NCBI RefSeq assembly: GCF_001625575.1
Contig: NZ_AUXV01000067.1
Location: 248,001-312,000 of the forward strand
Length of the DNA: 64,000 nt
From: Pseudoalteromonas luteoviolacea S2607
GTDB taxonomy: Bacteria; Pseudomonadota; Gammaproteobacteria; Enterobacterales; Alteromonadaceae
Direction: 5' to 3'
Numbering within the stretch: position 1 is the stretch's first letter; the number at the start of each line of letters is the position of its first letter. The notes below the pieces were generated by a model, which was not told where the DNA came from, did no database searches, and saw only the letters and a program-made list of their open reading frames with translations. A program made the position numbers and the translations under genes. Positions 42,640 to 51,597 of the stretch are shown in pieces.

Positions 42640-44448
42640 TTGGCTGTACCTGTGGATCCTATAAAATCCATGTTGGATGACATTCTCAGCAACGATGCTG
42701 TGTATCCAATGTTTCAACCTATTTTTGATCTTGCAAAAGAAAAGATCCTTGGTTTTGAGGCTTTAAGCCGGGGTAGTTTAGATAACGACCTTGTTCAGCC
42801 AGATAAGATGTTTGCAGCAGCCAGTAAGTATGACCGACTTTCTGAACTTGAATTGCTGTGCCGTAAAAAAGCGATAGAACAGTTTGCTCGGCTTAATTTG
42901 CCCGGTAAATTATTTCTCAACGTGAGCCCTAAGGCCTTGCTTGATCCTCATCATCCTAAAGGGGAAACGCTGCACCTCATTGAAGAGGCTGGTCTAAACT
43001 GTAACCGGGTCGTAATTGAAGTCACAGAGCAAGATAAAGTGGATGATGGTTTTTTACTTTTGAAGACTATCTCTCACTATCGCCAGCTTGGCTTTAAGAT
43101 TGCGATAGACGACTTAGGTGCTGGGTATTCTGGACTTAAGCAGTGGTCTGAACTATGCCCCGACTTTGTTAAAGTGGACCGCTACTTTATAGATTATTGC
43201 GATCAAAGTATTGTTAAGCGTGAATTCCTAAAGTCTATCATTGATCTTGCTAAGGCGACCAATACAGCGGTGATTGCAGAGGGGATCGAACGAGAAGAAG
43301 AGCTTCGCTTACTCAAAAAGCTCGGGATCGTAAATGCTCAGGGCTTTTTACTCGCGAAGCCAAGTTGTCAGCCTAATAATGTCATTAACAACATACACGA
43401 CAAACCCACTCAGCTAAGCCAAGCGACATCTCCAACGAGCCAGTTTGAGCAATCTATGGCAATAGGCTGGTTAGCGATGGATGTAACGGCAATACATACC
43501 AATACACAGTGCTTAGATGCCCACAGACGGTTCGAGCAGAACAAACAGCTGATGAGCATTGCAGTGCTAAATGATAACAGGCAGCCCGTAGGTCTGTTAC
43601 ACCGAGATCAGCTCACTGAAGTATTCGCTTCACCATACGGCCATGCACTATTTGATAAGAAATCAGTGGTGAAGTTAATGGATAAGCAGCCACTTATTGT
43701 TGATGAGCAACAAAAACTCGACTATGTGAGTCAAATGATCACTGAAAATGAGTTTGATATCAGGCGGCACATTGTTATTACAAAAGAGGGCGAGTATCTG
43801 GGGCTCGCACCGCTTAGAGACATTTTAAAACATATTACCGAAGAGAAGATTCGCCATGCGCAACATGCTAATCCTCTTACGATGTTGCCAGGCAACGTTG
43901 CTATAAATGAAGCGATAGAACAGCGCTTGAAAGCCAAGCATGAATTCTCTCTAGGCTACATAGATCTAAACCACTTTAAACAGTTTAACGATTTATATGG
44001 CTATGCAAGTGGTGACAGTGTGATTAAATTGCTGGCCGATGTCACCTTGGAAGTCTGTAAGCAGAGTCAGTGTTTTGTGGGTCATATTGGCGGTGATGAC
44101 TTTATGGTGGTGTTCGATGGCGCCGATGCAGAGTCTCTTTGCCATCAGATCATCGAACTGTTTGAGGCGCGTTCAAAGTCGCTGTTTACGCCTGAACATG
44201 TTGCGGCTGGTGGCTATTGGGCTACGAATCGTGAAGGGCAAAAGCAGTTTGTCCCGCTACTGACGCTATCAATAGGGTTAGTTAGTCCTGATGTACACTC
44301 TTGCCATAACAGTCATCAAGTAGCCGCATTGGCAACTGACGCTAAAAAAGAAGCAAAGCGTTATCGAAATAGCTACTTATTTGTATGCAATCGACGTAAA
44401 CCGAGTGCGCCGATGGTAAGGCTAGAAGCAGCAGCAAACCTTCCTTAG
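42640..44448 (+). CDS. EAL-CBS-GGDEF c-di-GMP protein
   Basis: A protein of up to 602 residues with an N-terminal EAL domain (about 20-250), a CBS pair (about 270-400) and a C-terminal GGDEF domain (about 415-580). The EAL residues are all kept (FEALSR, LNVSPK, IDDLGAGY, VKVDRY, IAEGIE, AQGFLL), so it is probably an active phosphodiesterase. The GGDEF motif is IGGDDF; an aspartate in the fourth place could lower or change activity. The start is uncertain: TTG at 42640, GTG at 42652 and ATG at 42670 are possible, and none has a good ribosome site. Confidence 0.88.
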   Translation: MAVPVDPIKSMLDDILSNDAVYPMFQPIFDLAKEKILGFEALSRGSLDNDLVQPDKMFAAASKYDRLSELELLCRKKAIEQFARLNLPGKLFLNVSPKALLDPHHPKGETLHLIEEAGLNCNRVVIEVTEQDKVDDGFLLLKTISHYRQLGFKIAIDDLGAGYSGLKQWSELCPDFVKVDRYFIDYCDQSIVKREFLKSIIDLAKATNTAVIAEGIEREEELRLLKKLGIVNAQGFLLAKPSCQPNNVINNIHDKPTQLSQATSPTSQFEQSMAIGWLAMDVTAIHTNTQCLDAHRRFEQNKQLMSIAVLNDNRQPVGLLHRDQLTEVFASPYGHALFDKKSVVKLMDKQPLIVDEQQKLDYVSQMITENEFDIRRHIVITKEGEYLGLAPLRDILKHITEEKIRHAQHANPLTMLPGNVAINEAIEQRLKAKHEFSLGYIDLNHFKQFNDLYGYASGDSVIKLLADVTLEVCKQSQCFVGHIGGDDFMVVFDGADAESLCHQIIELFEARSKSLFTPEHVAAGGYWATNREGQKQFVPLLTLSIGLVSPDVHSCHNSHQVAALATDAKKEAKRYRNSYLFVCNRRKPSAPMVRLEAAANLP

Positions 44449-44468
44449 CTGAGTGGTATGCAAAGAAG

Positions 44469-44506
44469 CAGCATTTAGGGAGATAAATTTCTCTGATTAA
44501 ATGCTG
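44469..44506 (+). terminator. weak terminator after the EAL-CBS-GGDEF gene
   Basis: CAGCATTTA (44469-44477) pairs with TAAATGCTG (44498-44506), with an inner GAGA/TCTC stem. TTCTTG follows, a poor T-tract. Confidence 0.45.
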
Positions 44507-44656
44507 TTCTTGCCACCGAATGAAATCTTATTGCTTTACGAATATAAATTGGGAAATATATATACTTAAGGCGAAGAGAAATTCTTTGAAAGTTTGTATA
44601 TATTGATTTATAACACTGCAACTAGCATGTCCACGGGGCTTTAGGGAGTCGCTATC

Positions 44657-45448
44657 ATGATGAAGATATTTATGTCTGTTTGTTTGATTGTCTTCACTTG
44701 GGGTGCATTCGCTGTCGATAGTAAACCAGTTATTTATGTGGCCAAAGAGCAGAGGCCGCTTTATGACCGCGACTTATTTTTGTACGAGTTACTCCAGCAG
44801 GCTTTGCAGGCAGCAGAGTACGACGTCAATATTGAACATGTAAAAGTCCACCCGCATCAACAGCGCACTTTAATGGCGCTTAGTAAAGGGCGTGTTGATT
44901 TGCACTGGAGCATGACTAGCCCAGCCCGAGAAAAACTCGCTATTGCAGTCAAGTTTCCGTTATTTGACGGGCTGATTGGCAAGCGTGTGCTAATCATTCA
45001 TAAAGCCCATTACGAGCGTTTTAAATCGGTTACAGAGCTAGAACAGCTACGTCGCTTTACAGCTGTTCAAGGGCACGATTGGCCAGACACTAAAATCCTT
45101 GCTAGTAACGGCCTTAATGTAAAACCAATCGCCAACTATCAAGCTATGTTTGACATGGTGCTTGCTAAAAAAGCGGACTATTTCCCGCGCTCTATTGTTG
45201 AAGCGCAATCGGAACTAAATAGTCAAAACAACCCCGCTTTGATGATTGTGCCTGACTATTACTTATCTTACCCCGCACGATTCTACTTTTTTGTGAATAG
45301 AGGCCATCCTGAATTGGCAACTAAATTAGAGAGCGGGCTTAAAAAGATGAAGGAAAGCGGCGCGTATCATGCCTTACTTTCCCGTTACTTTGATATTGAA
45401 GTGTTGTCCAGTAGCCATATGTTGCCACTGAACAACCCTTTCTATTAA
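44657..45448 (+). CDS. periplasmic solute-binding-like protein (SBP_bac_3 type)
   Basis: A 263-residue exported protein with a signal peptide ending AFA (about 19). The mature part resembles family-3 solute-binding domains: two lobes, with DLHWSMTSPAREKLA and a C-terminal LESGLKKMKESGAYHALLSRYF. No transporter genes are nearby. In Alteromonadales many such single proteins exist with unknown ligands and may act as sensors or amino-acid binders. GGGAG is 8 bases before the ATG. Confidence 0.8.
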   Translation: MMKIFMSVCLIVFTWGAFAVDSKPVIYVAKEQRPLYDRDLFLYELLQQALQAAEYDVNIEHVKVHPHQQRTLMALSKGRVDLHWSMTSPAREKLAIAVKFPLFDGLIGKRVLIIHKAHYERFKSVTELEQLRRFTAVQGHDWPDTKILASNGLNVKPIANYQAMFDMVLAKKADYFPRSIVEAQSELNSQNNPALMIVPDYYLSYPARFYFFVNRGHPELATKLESGLKKMKESGAYHALLSRYFDIEVLSSSHMLPLNNPFY

Positions 45449-45450
45449 TG

Positions 45451-46071
45451 TTATTTTGTGCGCCTAATTGAAGGGGCTTTAAAATCATATGCCTCTTTGT
45501 AACTAAGGAAAGTAAGGACGACCAATACGCCGCAAAACATGGAGTAATTCAGGTAGCCTGTAACATCAAAAGCATAGTAGAAGAAGGTGATATCATACCC
45601 TTTTCCGTTACGCATGTAGTTTTCAATCAGTGCGAAAAAGCTGATCGCTGCACTGATAAGACATAACCAAGGCAAGATACTGTCCGCAAAGGTGTATCTG
45701 ATTTTATGTTTTGGGAAGAGTTTTTTGGATATTTCGACTCTATAGGTCAGTGGCACTAATATCATCAGCTCTTTGACCAAGTGGATACCATAAATCAGAC
45801 TATTTTGAATGAGCCGGTCACCGGGTTCAGATACTAGGCTAATAAGGCCGGTGGTGAATATAATATTTTCAAATAAAACAGGCATCATTGCTAAGAAGGA
45901 GATTGAACATATATTAACGTCTCTGAGTCGATGCCCAATTAAAAATACGAGAGATACGATAGAAATATACGCGAGAAAAAAGAAGTACGTCGCGTCTTGG
46001 ATAATAAAGATCACTACTACCATTACGACATAAGGTAGTAGTAAATCTTTGAATGCAAACTGTTTTGCCAT
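45451..46071 (-). CDS. multi-pass membrane protein of unknown function
   Basis: A 206-residue protein with about six hydrophobic helices (first about 11-27, PYVVMVVVIFIIQ; last about 175-190, FCGVLVVLTFL). No motif is recognised; the few charged residues lie in short loops. It converges with the solute-binding gene with 2 bases between stops. The sequence is richer in Ile and Phe than its neighbours. Confidence 0.7.
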   Translation of the reverse strand: MAKQFAFKDLLLPYVVMVVVIFIIQDATYFFFLAYISIVSLVFLIGHRLRDVNICSISFLAMMPVLFENIIFTTGLISLVSEPGDRLIQNSLIYGIHLVKELMILVPLTYRVEISKKLFPKHKIRYTFADSILPWLCLISAAISFFALIENYMRNGKGYDITFFYYAFDVTGYLNYSMFCGVLVVLTFLSYKEAYDFKAPSIRRTK

Positions 46072-46530
46072 AAATAATACTTTACTGAGAAATAAACAAA
46101 AGGGTTTACGCTGTTAAGGCTTAACAACGGGTTTAGTGTGCTTACGCTTATTCCTCTGGAGACCGCAGTCATTTGAAAAAGGGTCTGCTGGACCTAATAA
46201 ACCAGAGCCGCCTAAAATTAAACGGCATTGTTTCTTAGCAATCATCTTCATAGTGATCATCCTTATTTCATTGTTGTCTAGTCAGCTATTGAATGTTGAA
46301 CATTCTTTAGTTTCCAATGGCAATAGGCACAACGCGAAGCCTTACTGCTTAACCAGTGAAGAAACGTCACCAAAACAGTAGTCATAAAGAACCAAAATAT
46401 CTATTTTTGGTAGTACTTAAAGTCTGTATTTATGCGGGTGACTCAATGAATTTAACACCAAATAATTTGGAGTTAAACATTTTTTTACAAAAAAATAAGA
46501 TGCTAAATTCAGGCCAATTTGTGAAAAAAA
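46072..46530. other. gene-poor AT-rich stretch
   Basis: About 460 bases without a convincing gene. A frame from GTG at 46136 to 46381 would give 81 residues with a Pro- and Lys-rich start and one hydrophobic segment (CFLAIIFIVIILISLL), but it has no ribosome site. A 13-base palindrome CCAAATAATTTGG lies near 46459. This may be a decayed gene or a real micro-protein. Confidence 0.4.
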
Positions 46531-46575
46531 TTACCCAAAAAAACAGGGGAGCCTAAATCCTATTTTTTTGGGTAA
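46531..46575 (-). terminator. intrinsic terminator of the chemoreceptor gene
   Basis: TTACCCAAAAAAA (46531-46543) pairs perfectly with TTTTTTTGGGTAA (46563-46575). On the minus strand the stem is followed by a run of seven T. It lies 25 bases after the chemoreceptor stop. Confidence 0.85.
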
Positions 46576-46600
46576 CGCAATGTTTGGTAATACAGTGATA

Positions 46601-48241
46601 TTAAAGCTTAAATTTAGCCATTTCAGACTCTAATTGAGTCGCTAGGGCCTTGATACTGTCGGTCGCGGTATGTGCTTGCTGTGATACGTTAGCTGTTTGA
46701 GACGCGGTATCTGAAATCGTCACAACCCTTTGCGCTGTATCTTCACCAGCGGCTAGTTGCTCTTTAGCTGCTAAAGCAATCTGGTCACTCATTTGAGAAA
46801 TAGCACTAAGTGAACTTGCAACACTTCGAAGGGCTTCACTGGCTTCGCTAGACATGGTGACCGTTTTCTCACTGGTAGCAATACTCAAAGACACTGAAGA
46901 TTTTGCTTCTTGCGTGGCTGATTGCAAGTTACCTATCATGGTATGAATCTCCTCAGTGCTTGATTGAGTTCGCTGAGCAAGCTGACGCACTTCATCTGCG
47001 ACCACTGCGAATCCGCGCCCTTGCTCTCCCGCACGCGCAGCTTCAATCGCTGCATTGAGAGCCAACAAGTTTGTCTGCTCAGCAATACTTTGGATGACAC
47101 TCAGAACATTAGCAATATTGTTTACTTCTTCATCGAGTGCCTGAATGTTATTCCCTGCACTGTCTATTTGCTGTTCAAGCAAGGCAATCGCTTCCGAAGC
47201 ATCACTAGTTAAGCGGTCTGCATTTTGGCCTTGGTTCTCTGCCTCTTGCACTGAAAAAGCAGCTTGTTCAGCATGTTCAACAACCGTTTGTGCTGATGCT
47301 GTTAACTCTGTAATCGCTGAAGCGACCATTTGTGTTTCTTCACTCAAGCTTAGGGTTAAGTTTTCCAACTCAGTTGAGCGCGCTTCGCCATCATAGCTTT
47401 GTTCTTTTAAGGTATCACTGACAGTCATCAGACCGCCGACAACGCCTTTAAGGCCATCTTGCATATAGCGCATTGCAGCCATAATACTGTAGTCCTTTGC
47501 AGTTGAAGTATCTATTAGAGAGGTCAAATTGCCCTGAGACACCTGTCTCACAATCGCAAGTACGTCATTGAGCTCCGCACCTAATTTATTTGATAGAGAT
47601 AGGCCATATCTTGCAATCGCGAATGTGAGGGCGACGGCGATAATAAGAGACAAAGACAGGAGCCAACTTGCCGTCTCCCAATATCGAGCATCGACTTCTT
47701 TGTAACTGATCCCCGTGCCGACATACCAGCCAAAGTCAGGCGTTTTCTGTACGACAGAAGTGAGATCGACAACTTCACCATTTCGTTCTGAAGTCCAATG
47801 ATAGGTAATAATTTGATTGGTCCTATTACCAACTTGTCGTTCAACCAGACGTCCAATGCTGTTGCCATTGGCATCTTTGAAATCATTGAAGCTGGTGCCA
47901 TGTAGTTGCGGGTCGTGCGGTGCAGCAACAAAATCGAGGTTACTGTCGACGACATATACGTACTCGGAGTCGTGGTATTTATTTTCTCGTAGAATCTTGG
48001 CTGCAAGTCGCTTAGCTTCTTGCTCTGAAAGCTCCCCAGATTGTACAAATTGCTCGAATTGTTCAACAATATTAACCGTGCTTTTCATAAGTTGATTAAT
48101 TCGGGCTATATTATCTGTTTCACTGGCATGGCGCAGTGACTGTAGTCCCAATACAGCAACCAAAATAAGAGCGATAAAAATGGCTGCTGCAAATAGGATT
48201 ATTTTTAGTCTTAAAGTCAGGGTCGAAAACACAATTTGCAC
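46601..48241 (-). CDS. methyl-accepting chemotaxis protein with a single Cache domain
   Basis: A 546-residue chemoreceptor. A first helix (about 11-33), a periplasmic single Cache domain (about 35-190, with YVYVVDSNLDFVAAPHDP and FGWYVGTGISYKEVD), a second helix (about 193-213), HAMP-like linker and the cytosolic signalling domain follow. The hairpin tip EQTNLLALNAAIEAARAGEQG is typical and should bind CheA and CheW. Single Cache domains of this kind often bind small carboxylates, but the ligand here is unknown. No che genes are adjacent. Confidence 0.93.
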   Translation of the reverse strand: MQIVFSTLTLRLKIILFAAAIFIALILVAVLGLQSLRHASETDNIARINQLMKSTVNIVEQFEQFVQSGELSEQEAKRLAAKILRENKYHDSEYVYVVDSNLDFVAAPHDPQLHGTSFNDFKDANGNSIGRLVERQVGNRTNQIITYHWTSERNGEVVDLTSVVQKTPDFGWYVGTGISYKEVDARYWETASWLLSLSLIIAVALTFAIARYGLSLSNKLGAELNDVLAIVRQVSQGNLTSLIDTSTAKDYSIMAAMRYMQDGLKGVVGGLMTVSDTLKEQSYDGEARSTELENLTLSLSEETQMVASAITELTASAQTVVEHAEQAAFSVQEAENQGQNADRLTSDASEAIALLEQQIDSAGNNIQALDEEVNNIANVLSVIQSIAEQTNLLALNAAIEAARAGEQGRGFAVVADEVRQLAQRTQSSTEEIHTMIGNLQSATQEAKSSVSLSIATSEKTVTMSSEASEALRSVASSLSAISQMSDQIALAAKEQLAAGEDTAQRVVTISDTASQTANVSQQAHTATDSIKALATQLESEMAKFKL

Positions 48242-48380
48242 CTTAACAGAGATCTAGTTAATTGATTATGGAACTCCACTTTTATGATTTATCATGTTTA
48301 AGCGGAGTATGTAAGTAGCCTATTACTGTATATGAATAAAAATTAGATGATTTTTCCTCATATGACGACTTTTCCCCCCA

Positions 48381-49091
48381 TTACATTGCATTGATTATGC
48401 TTATTTCCTGCTCTGTGAGTGGTCGATACTGACCAGCAGACAGGTCGCCATCTAACGCAATACCTCCTACTTTTTCTCTATGCAATTCAACAACATGATT
48501 GTCAACTGCTGCAAGCATACGCTTTACTTGGTGGTATTTCCCTTCACAGATCGACAGCCTCAACGCATACTTATCTAAGGCTTCAGCTTGAGCCGGTCGA
48601 GTGAGCTGCTTTTCGTTGTGTAAAGCCACACCATCACGCAATTTTTGTAGCGCTTCTTCTGTGATTATTTCTTTCGTTTCAACAAGGTAAGTCTTGAATT
48701 TTTGTTTCTTAGGCGAGGTGATTTGATGTGACCAATCGCCGTCATTGGTGATAAGAACTAAACCAGTTGTGTCAATGTCTAGCCGGCCTGCAATATGAAA
48801 ATCTTTTAAGTTAGGTTCATCTAAAAGATCAAAAACAGTGGGGTGTAAGTCGTCCTGATTAGCGCATACGTAGCCTTGAGGTTTGTGCAACATGAAATAT
48901 CTTTTACCTAAATATTTCAATGTTTTATCGTTTATCTTTATTTCATCGGTCGTCGCGATTTGCAGTTCATTTCTTTTACACACAAGACCGTTTACAGTGA
49001 CATTGCCTTTTTTAATTAATGACTTTACTTTGGTGCGTGGTAGCTCACCAATATTACTTACAAACTTGTCTAAACGGCATGGGAATTTCAT
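48381..49091 (-). CDS. rsuA: 16S rRNA pseudouridine-516 synthase RsuA
   Basis: A 236-residue enzyme with an N-terminal S4 RNA-binding domain (RLDKFVSNIGELPRTKV) and a pseudouridine synthase domain. The catalytic Asp is in AGRLDIDTTGLVLITNDG, and RYFMLHKPQGYVCAN and EGKYHQVKRMLAAVDNHVVEL match RsuA closely. It modifies U516 of 16S rRNA. It stands alone. Confidence 0.93.
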   Translation of the reverse strand: MKFPCRLDKFVSNIGELPRTKVKSLIKKGNVTVNGLVCKRNELQIATTDEIKINDKTLKYLGKRYFMLHKPQGYVCANQDDLHPTVFDLLDEPNLKDFHIAGRLDIDTTGLVLITNDGDWSHQITSPKKQKFKTYLVETKEIITEEALQKLRDGVALHNEKQLTRPAQAEALDKYALRLSICEGKYHQVKRMLAAVDNHVVELHREKVGGIALDGDLSAGQYRPLTEQEISIINAM

Positions 49092-49139
49092 GGTAGTTCT
49101 CAGGTAATCTATTATAAAAAAGTATTGGTTATAAATTAT

Positions 49140-49469
49140 TTAATTTTTTCGATAAATAGTCGGATCTAAATCGTAAGGGTGAACGCTTAAACTGACACTA
49201 TCGGACAAAATGTGCTGCAGTTCAGATAACACCCGTTCGCTCAGCATTTGTTTTTGCGACTGAGTCCGCCCCTCTAACAAATGTATTTGAACATGGACAA
49301 AGTCTTCTTTGCCATCGCCAAGCAAACAGGCTTGGTACTCTATAAGTCTGGTTTTAATTGTGGTTATGTCAAATAGCTTTGAGTCTGCGACACTCTGATG
49401 GACAGAGTTCAGGAGCTTAGACAAGCAGACATCAAGCGTCTTGGAATGTTCAATGATGATATGTGGCAT
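49140..49469 (-). CDS. 5-carboxymethyl-2-hydroxymuconate isomerase-like tautomerase
   Basis: A 109-residue member of the tautomerase superfamily (CHMI, HpaF-like). The mature protein starts with the catalytic Pro (MPHIIIEHS) and includes the family patterns HVQIHLLEGRTQSQKQMLSERVL and LSVHPYDLDPTIYRK. In E. coli C and relatives this enzyme acts in homoprotocatechuate breakdown, but no such pathway genes are nearby, so the true substrate is unclear. The ATG at 49469 is required to expose Pro1; an upstream longer frame was rejected. Confidence 0.87.
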   Translation of the reverse strand: MPHIIIEHSKTLDVCLSKLLNSVHQSVADSKLFDITTIKTRLIEYQACLLGDGKEDFVHVQIHLLEGRTQSQKQMLSERVLSELQHILSDSVSLSVHPYDLDPTIYRKN

Positions 49470-49676
49470 GGTAAGTACAGCGTATTGTTTTATAGAGCTA
49501 TATAATAAAGGGGTTCTGATGGAAAGCCAACACAGCAAAAATAGCTAAACCGATGATTAAAAGTTAAATAATGTTACACTGCTTTTAATTCATTTAATCA
49601 GTCAGGCAGCTTGCTTCAAATGAAGGCTCCTTGATAAGGTGTTGCTGTTTATCTAAGAGGTCGTGTTGGATTGAAT

Positions 49677-50462
49677 ATGTTATCTATTTTTAAGTCAAAG
49701 CCACTATTAGAAGAGTCTGAATCTCAATCTATTCTAGATTTGTTTTTGTGGGCAGCTGAGCATTTCGACAGCGATTATTTCTTACAAAATACACCAATAG
49801 TGCAACCTACAGAGCAGTTTTTCCCTGACCGAGTAACCAGTGTTGAAGAGATGGCTAGCTCGGTTTTTGAGCGTGTAAGAAGTTATGCCGGTCTAACACA
49901 ATGGCCGATTCAATTGACGCCACCTCAGTTGATGTCCATGCAGCAAACATTTCCCCATTTTTCTTTTGAAAATGGCCTGAGAGGGGAAAATGTTGAGCTT
50001 ATTCAAGCTCCGCTTCAGGCAGTTTCTGTGTCTTATAACCCGAATCAAATCAACCAACCTCAAGACTTAGTGGCAAGCATGGCTGGCAGTATGGCCTTAA
50101 TGCTTATCCATCATGTAGGTAAATTACCACCGGGCGGGCAGCAAAACTTAGCTGTTGCAGCGGATGTGGTGGCCATTTTTATGGGATTTGGCACAATGCT
50201 GTGCAATACCGCATATCATTTTAGAGGGGGGTGTGGCTCTTGTTATAACCCTTATGCTAATCGTCAAGCAGCATTAAGTGAACAGGAGAGTGTATTTTTA
50301 CATGCCCTTGTGTGTCACTTTAAGCCCAATAGCCAAGGCGGTAAGCATTTAAAGCCTCACTTAAAAAGTATGTATAAAAAGGCTGAAAAGCAGTTAAAGC
50401 AGATTTTGCAAACGAGCCCAGATCCGCTCTTGTTGGCACTAGAGGAGCGTAGCCGTGCTTGA
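49677..50462 (+). CDS. conserved hypothetical protein, perhaps a metallopeptidase relative without HExxH
   Basis: A 261-residue cytosolic protein. Its middle part, DLVASMAGSMALMLIHH followed by AADVVAIFMGFGTMLCNTAY, recalls unnamed bacterial proteins in which the first block carries HELxHYL and the second LTDLLAVFFGFG; here the zinc-binding residues are absent. The similarity is from memory and uncertain. A cysteine cluster GGCGSCYNPYANRQ follows. The ATG at 49677 with TTGGA 6 bases upstream is preferred over TTG at 49671. The next gene starts within its last 8 bases. Confidence 0.65.
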   Translation: MLSIFKSKPLLEESESQSILDLFLWAAEHFDSDYFLQNTPIVQPTEQFFPDRVTSVEEMASSVFERVRSYAGLTQWPIQLTPPQLMSMQQTFPHFSFENGLRGENVELIQAPLQAVSVSYNPNQINQPQDLVASMAGSMALMLIHHVGKLPPGGQQNLAVAADVVAIFMGFGTMLCNTAYHFRGGCGSCYNPYANRQAALSEQESVFLHALVCHFKPNSQGGKHLKPHLKSMYKKAEKQLKQILQTSPDPLLLALEERSRA

Positions 50463-51078
50463 GTACCTAGATGAGTTCATAATTATTGCATTGGCGCATT
50501 TCTTCGCCGTCGCAAGCCCAGGTCCAGATTTTGCGATAGTGTTAAAGCAGAGTGTACAGCAAGGCCGAAAAAACGCGTTGTTCACTAGCGCAGGTGTTGG
50601 GCTTGGCATTTTTGTGCATGTTAGTTACTGCCTACTTGGTGTTGCGCTTGTGCTATCTCAATCTCCTGAACTATTCAATGTGTTCAAGTATCTTGCTGGT
50701 GCGTATTTGGCGTATATGGGCATACAGGCGTTACGTTCGGCTAAACCGGCTCAAGGGCAAAAAGATGCACATGAACAACGAGTCTCAGAGTCTAATTGGA
50801 AGGCGTTGCAAAGAGGCTTTTTAGTTAATGCGCTTAATCCAAAAGCAACGTTGTTTTTCTTATCATTGTTTACACTGATGATTGACCCTGAAACCCCGCA
50901 GCAGGTACAAATTTTTTATGGTGTCTACATGGCTTTAGCTACGTGGATCTGGTTCTCAATTCTCTCGGTTATTTTATCCAGAACTTCAGTTCGGCATTTC
51001 TTTCATCGTGCAGGACACTGGTTTGACCGAGGAATCGGAGTGATATTGATATTGTTGGCCCTAAGAGTAGTGGTTTAG
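50455..51078 (+). CDS. LysE/RhtB-family exporter
   Basis: A 207-residue inner-membrane exporter with about six helices. The family signature is seen in AVASPGPDFAIVLKQSVQQGRKNAL and in LVNALNPKATLFFLSLF. Members export amino acids such as homoserine, threonine or lysine; the substrate here is unknown. It starts with GTG, with GAGGAG as ribosome site, overlapping the preceding gene by 8 bases, so the two are co-translated. Confidence 0.9.
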   Translation: MLEYLDEFIIIALAHFFAVASPGPDFAIVLKQSVQQGRKNALFTSAGVGLGIFVHVSYCLLGVALVLSQSPELFNVFKYLAGAYLAYMGIQALRSAKPAQGQKDAHEQRVSESNWKALQRGFLVNALNPKATLFFLSLFTLMIDPETPQQVQIFYGVYMALATWIWFSILSVILSRTSVRHFFHRAGHWFDRGIGVILILLALRVVV

Positions 51079-51087
51079 GGTCTACTC

Positions 51088-51588
51088 ATGAATACTATGT
51101 TACATTACTACTTCGCTTACGGGTCTAACTTGTCCTCGAAACGTTTGTTCAAACGATTGCCGCACGCACAGTGCTTAGGCGTTGCTGAGCTGAAAGGGCA
51201 TGAATTAACCTTTAATATGTTGAGTAAGGATGGGTCGGCAAAATGTGATATTACACGTACTGAGGCAGAATTCAGCCGGGTGTTAGGTGTGATTTACACG
51301 CTGTCGTCAGAAGAATTAAGCACATTGGATTTAATTGAGGGAACGCGGTACAACCGGGTGTCGAAGCTGGTAAGGCTTGTCAACGGCGAAGTGTTAGAAG
51401 CGCATTGTTACATTGCCAATACGTTTCACACTGACCGACTTCCATTTAGTTGGTACAAACAACATGTACTCAATGGTGCGAGAGAGCACAGCTTTCCTTC
51501 AAGCTACATAGATACTATTAATCACCAAACTAGCATGCAAGATCCCGACGTTAAGCGGGAACAATTGGAATTAGAGATATATAAATAA
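51088..51588 (+). CDS. gamma-glutamylcyclotransferase-fold (AIG2-like) protein
   Basis: A 166-residue protein with the typical start YYFAYGSNLSSKRL (glycine-rich loop) and the presumed catalytic Glu in TLDLIEGTRYNR. Relatives release 5-oxoproline from gamma-glutamyl amino acids or amines. It lies 9 bases after the exporter gene and 9 before the serine hydrolase gene in the same direction, so the four may form a transcript; a shared role in amino acid or peptide handling is possible but unproven. Confidence 0.87.
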   Translation: MNTMLHYYFAYGSNLSSKRLFKRLPHAQCLGVAELKGHELTFNMLSKDGSAKCDITRTEAEFSRVLGVIYTLSSEELSTLDLIEGTRYNRVSKLVRLVNGEVLEAHCYIANTFHTDRLPFSWYKQHVLNGAREHSFPSSYIDTINHQTSMQDPDVKREQLELEIYK

Positions 51589-51597
51589 CAAGGCAAT

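Noticed and set aside
46136..46381. 81-codon frame as a firm gene
   Set aside because: GTG start without ribosome site and no recognisable family; kept only as part of the gap description.
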